Part shown: one piece after another, positions 61,647 to 64,000 of the stretch | How the letters are laid out: the number at the start of each line of letters is the position of its first letter | Numbering within the stretch: the first letter of the stretch is position 1 | Origin: UBA695 sp042691655 | GTDB taxonomy: Bacteria; Verrucomicrobiota; Verrucomicrobiia; Chthoniobacterales; Chthoniobacteraceae | Reading direction: 5' to 3' | DNA length: 64,000 nucleotides | Assembly: GCA_042691655.1 (NCBI GenBank) | Contig: CP170506.1 | Location: 3,596,001 to 3,660,000, forward strand | Notes under the pieces: model-generated | Told to the model about the DNA's origin: nothing | Seen by the model: only the letters and a program-made list of their open reading frames with translations | Databases searched by the model: none | Program-made: the position numbers and the translations under genes

Positions 61647-63065
61647 TCAGGAAATGTGAGCCCGGACATCGCGTCCAACGCGATACCCATACAGCCCATA
61701 GAAGGCTACATAGGCAAAAGCAATCGTTGGAACAATAAACGAATGCTGAATCCCAATACAGTCAGCAACCGCGCCCTGTAACGGAGGCAAGACAGCCCCT
61801 CCAGATATGGCCATAACCAACAGCGAAGAGGCCTGGCTCTTCAATGAACCAATGCCTTCAATGGCCAGTGAAAAAATGTTCGACCACATCACAGAACAAA
61901 AGAGCCCCACCGCCAAAACGCTCCATTTGGCCAACTCGCCAGAGCCAACCATTCCAATGATCAACAAGGTAATAATGATACCGGCAAAAAGAGCGAGCAT
62001 CCGATGGGCGCTCTCCGCATTCACAAAAAACGCGCAGCAGAGCCCGACAAGAAAAATCGCATAGTGCATCGCCGACGACAGGCCGGACAGAAGCCCTATG
62101 ATGATCACGGCAATGATGGGCACCAAAAGAATAACGTTTCGTTTCACACGGAACCCCAGGTCACTAAGGGCCGCTGCCCCCATAAAACGACCGATCATTA
62201 ATCCGCCCCAGTAGTAAGCAAGAAACCGTGTCGCCGCCTCACTCGAGATCCCTCCGACCACCGGCGTTCCAAGGAAATTTACGATTGCACTTCCCACACT
62301 CACCTCGCCGCCGACATACATAAAAATCGCCACCATACCGAGTACGGTATGCGGTACTTTGAGGGCTCCGACTCCCCGGGTAATGGTTTCTGCATTCGTG
62401 AAGTTAGGCAAATGCGCGCACTTAACAAAAAAGGCAAGTAGCACGAAAACGACGGAGAAGCAAAGATACGGTATCTTCGCGGATTCTGCACCATGCATAC
62501 TGGGGCTGGTAAAAACATTAAAGATCAACCAGCCTCCAATGATTGGCCCAATGGTGGTTCCAAACGAATTCACTCCTTGCGAGAGATTAAGTCGGCTTGA
62601 GGCCGTTCGTTCCGGACCTAAGATAGCAACGTAGGGGTTGGCGGCAATCTGCAACACCGCAAAACCAAGCCCCACGATGAATAGGGCACCCAGGAAAAAC
62701 GGGTAAGAATGCAGAATCGCCGCCGGATAAAATAGAGCGCTTCCAGAAGCCGCTGTCAGAAGACCAATAATGACACCATTCTTATAACCGATTCGGTTGA
62801 TCGGATCACCGTGAAAGATCGAGATAATATAGTAAATTAGCGAACCAACCGTGTAGGCTCCAAAAAATGCAAGCTGCACCAGCATGGCCTGGAAATAAGA
62901 CAGGGCAAATGCCTCCTTAAACCGGGGTATAAGGATATCATTCCACACCGTCATAAATCCCCAGACAAAAAACAACGAGGTCATCACCGCGAAAGGCCCC
63001 ACAAGAAATTTCCGGTCGCTTTCGCCCTCGTGTTTCTGTGGCGAGCTAGAGATAGATATAGCCAT
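61647..63065 (-). CDS. MFS sugar:proton symporter, FucP family (second)
   Basis: 472 residues from the ATG at 63065, which follows an AAAGGAA at good spacing; the frame is open to 63125. It has the FucP signature FFVWGFMTVWNDILIPRFKEAF and QIAANPYVAILGPERTASSRL, with about 12 membrane segments. It carries a longer central loop than the first FucP-like gene. It begins 47 bp after the GH92 stop, so it likely imports the sugar released by that mannosidase. Confidence 0.88.
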   Translation of the reverse strand: MAISISSSPQKHEGESDRKFLVGPFAVMTSLFFVWGFMTVWNDILIPRFKEAFALSYFQAMLVQLAFFGAYTVGSLIYYIISIFHGDPINRIGYKNGVIIGLLTAASGSALFYPAAILHSYPFFLGALFIVGLGFAVLQIAANPYVAILGPERTASSRLNLSQGVNSFGTTIGPIIGGWLIFNVFTSPSMHGAESAKIPYLCFSVVFVLLAFFVKCAHLPNFTNAETITRGVGALKVPHTVLGMVAIFMYVGGEVSVGSAIVNFLGTPVVGGISSEAATRFLAYYWGGLMIGRFMGAAALSDLGFRVKRNVILLVPIIAVIIIGLLSGLSSAMHYAIFLVGLCCAFFVNAESAHRMLALFAGIIITLLIIGMVGSGELAKWSVLAVGLFCSVMWSNIFSLAIEGIGSLKSQASSLLVMAISGGAVLPPLQGAVADCIGIQHSFIVPTIAFAYVAFYGLYGYRVGRDVRAHIS

Positions 63066-63112
63066 ATTTCGTGATTCCTTTGCCCGAGAGCTCCGCGTCT
63101 GAAAACCCGCGC

Positions 63113-64000
63113 CTAATATCCCCATTTACTGGGAGTTTCGCCCATGACAAACCCCAGAGTGCCGCCTTGCTCGATATCGCTGTAGTGGATTACTGCGGCG
63201 TTTAGGGGACGCCCATTCAGGGTTGCGCTCTGGATGTAGATGTTCCTTTTAGATACATTCTGAGCCGAAATAACGAATGTTTTTCCGTTAGCAAGGTGCC
63301 AGGTCGTTTTTGGAACAGAGGGGCCATGCAGGTAGTAGATATCTTGACCGGCTATGGGAAAAAAGCCCGAGATAAGAAAGATATACATGGAACTCATCGC
63401 CCCTTGGTCGTCATCTCCTGGCAGCTCCCTGCCTTTATACCTATTCTTATACATGTCGGCCCAATACGACGAGAGATCCGGCCGTCCCATCGCAGCAAAC
63501 AGCCAGGGCGTCATAAACGAAGGTTCATTGCCAAAATCGATCCATTTATTCTTAAAGGCAAATTTCAGGCGTTCGACAAATTTCTCTTTCCCTCCCATTT
63601 TCGCGACAATCTCCGATAGGGCGAAGTTGGGTGCATAGGCCATCTCCCAACTGGTGGCTTCATAGAAATCCACATTGTAATTTTTTCTCAGGCCAGTATC
63701 CGTGAACGCTCCGTCCCGGCGACGGCCCCGGGGAAATCCGGTGTAGCCGGAATCCTCAGCGGAGTCGTCCCACACATTTTTCCAATTCTCAGAACGTTTG
63801 CGGAAACGCTCGGCGTCTTCGGTTTTCCCAAGGCCTTTAGCCACTTCGGAAACACTGAAATCATTGATAGCGAATCCAAGCGTTCCGGAAGCAGATTTTA
63901 GACGGTTACAATACGGAGCGGTTTCACCGAAGGGAACGTAACCCAGGCTGCGGTACGATTCAGTACGTCCGGAGGTATCCGCGTGATGTTTGAGCAGGGC
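63113..64000 (-). CDS. GH92 alpha-mannosidase, C-terminal part (runs off the window)
   Basis: The frame is open from 64000 to the stop at 63113, about 295 residues. It carries GH92 C-terminal landmarks: YVPFGETAPYCNRLKSASGT near the edge, INDFSVSEVAKGLGK, DFYEATSWEMAYAPNF, and ELPGDDDQGAMSSMYIFLISG, the counterpart of the family's GNDDLGTMSAW. The final NIYIQSATLNGRPL matches the other GH92 at 27507-29762. The start lies beyond the window. It precedes the second FucP-like symporter in the same operon. Confidence 0.9.
   Translation of the reverse strand, partial: ALLKHHADTSGRTESYRSLGYVPFGETAPYCNRLKSASGTLGFAINDFSVSEVAKGLGKTEDAERFRKRSENWKNVWDDSAEDSGYTGFPRGRRRDGAFTDTGLRKNYNVDFYEATSWEMAYAPNFALSEIVAKMGGKEKFVERLKFAFKNKWIDFGNEPSFMTPWLFAAMGRPDLSSYWADMYKNRYKGRELPGDDDQGAMSSMYIFLISGFFPIAGQDIYYLHGPSVPKTTWHLANGKTFVISAQNVSKRNIYIQSATLNGRPLNAAVIHYSDIEQGGTLGFVMGETPSKWGY

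Noticed and set aside
1..64000. CRISPR arrays, rRNA genes, intact tRNA genes or a prophage
   Set aside because: No regularly spaced repeats, no rRNA-like sequence, only a half tRNA, and no phage structural genes were seen.

Overview
The window looks like a chromosomal segment of a polysaccharide-degrading Verrucomicrobiota, probably of the Opitutales type. The evidence is a complete four-gene 'Verru_Chthon cassette' (proteins A to D), the tail of a second cassette A protein, a PEP-CTERM protein with autotransporter-associated beta-strand repeats, a pseudopilin of the H-X9-DG type, and a high density of secreted glycosidases with their own MFS transporters and LacI-, XylR-, AraC- and GntR-type regulators. 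This taxonomic call is inference from gene families, not from a marker gene.

Layout. 1-753: tail of a cassette A protein. 971-2413: IS256-family element with an 8-bp target duplication, just upstream of a 1667-residue GH3 protein with four discoidin domains (2585-7588). 7654-12118: a small membrane-protein gene split by an IS66-family element (7767-11890), which itself carries a nested Tn5-like IS4-family element (7784-9334). 12245-12890: relic of an integrated island (half a tRNA-Leu, short repeats, a broken tyrosine recombinase). 12887-16767: XylR-type regulator and a secreted beta-propeller protein. 16804-19367: a second IS66 element whose main transposase has a nonsense codon. 19927-31208: a probable mannoside locus (SGNH hydrolase, MFS, GH130, GH63-like glycosidase, PAS/SpoIIE phosphatase, GH92, fructose-family PTS EIIB and EIIC). 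31246-36049: AraC regulator and a very unusual fused PTS protein (HPr, EI, EIIA and a mutarotase-like domain). 36335-42582: Verru_Chthon cassette A-D. 43195-44997: PEP-CTERM protein. 45137-49260: five genes joined by four ATGA overlaps (hexuronate-type MFS, unknown, pseudopilin, ABC ATPase, ABC permease). 49560-64000: a rhamnose/pectin-type region (RhaT, GH78, FucP-like MFS, SGNH hydrolase, beta-propeller protein, GntR-LacI regulator, GH28-like protein, MGH1-like glycosidase, second FucP-like MFS, GH92 tail).

How the parts fit. Secreted glycosidases release mannosides, rhamnose and uronic acids. Dedicated MFS symporters and one PTS take them up, and several one-component sugar sensors control the units. 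The two observations I rate highest are the HPr-EI-EIIA-mutarotase fusion and a 38-bp element present five times. That element always points at a gene start, lies 170-243 bp upstream of it, and obeys 17 invariant positions. It lies upstream of a glycosidase, an SGNH hydrolase, the fused PTS protein, the Verru_Chthon cassette and the PEP-CTERM gene, which suggests one shared control circuit linking sugar catabolism and cell-surface genes.
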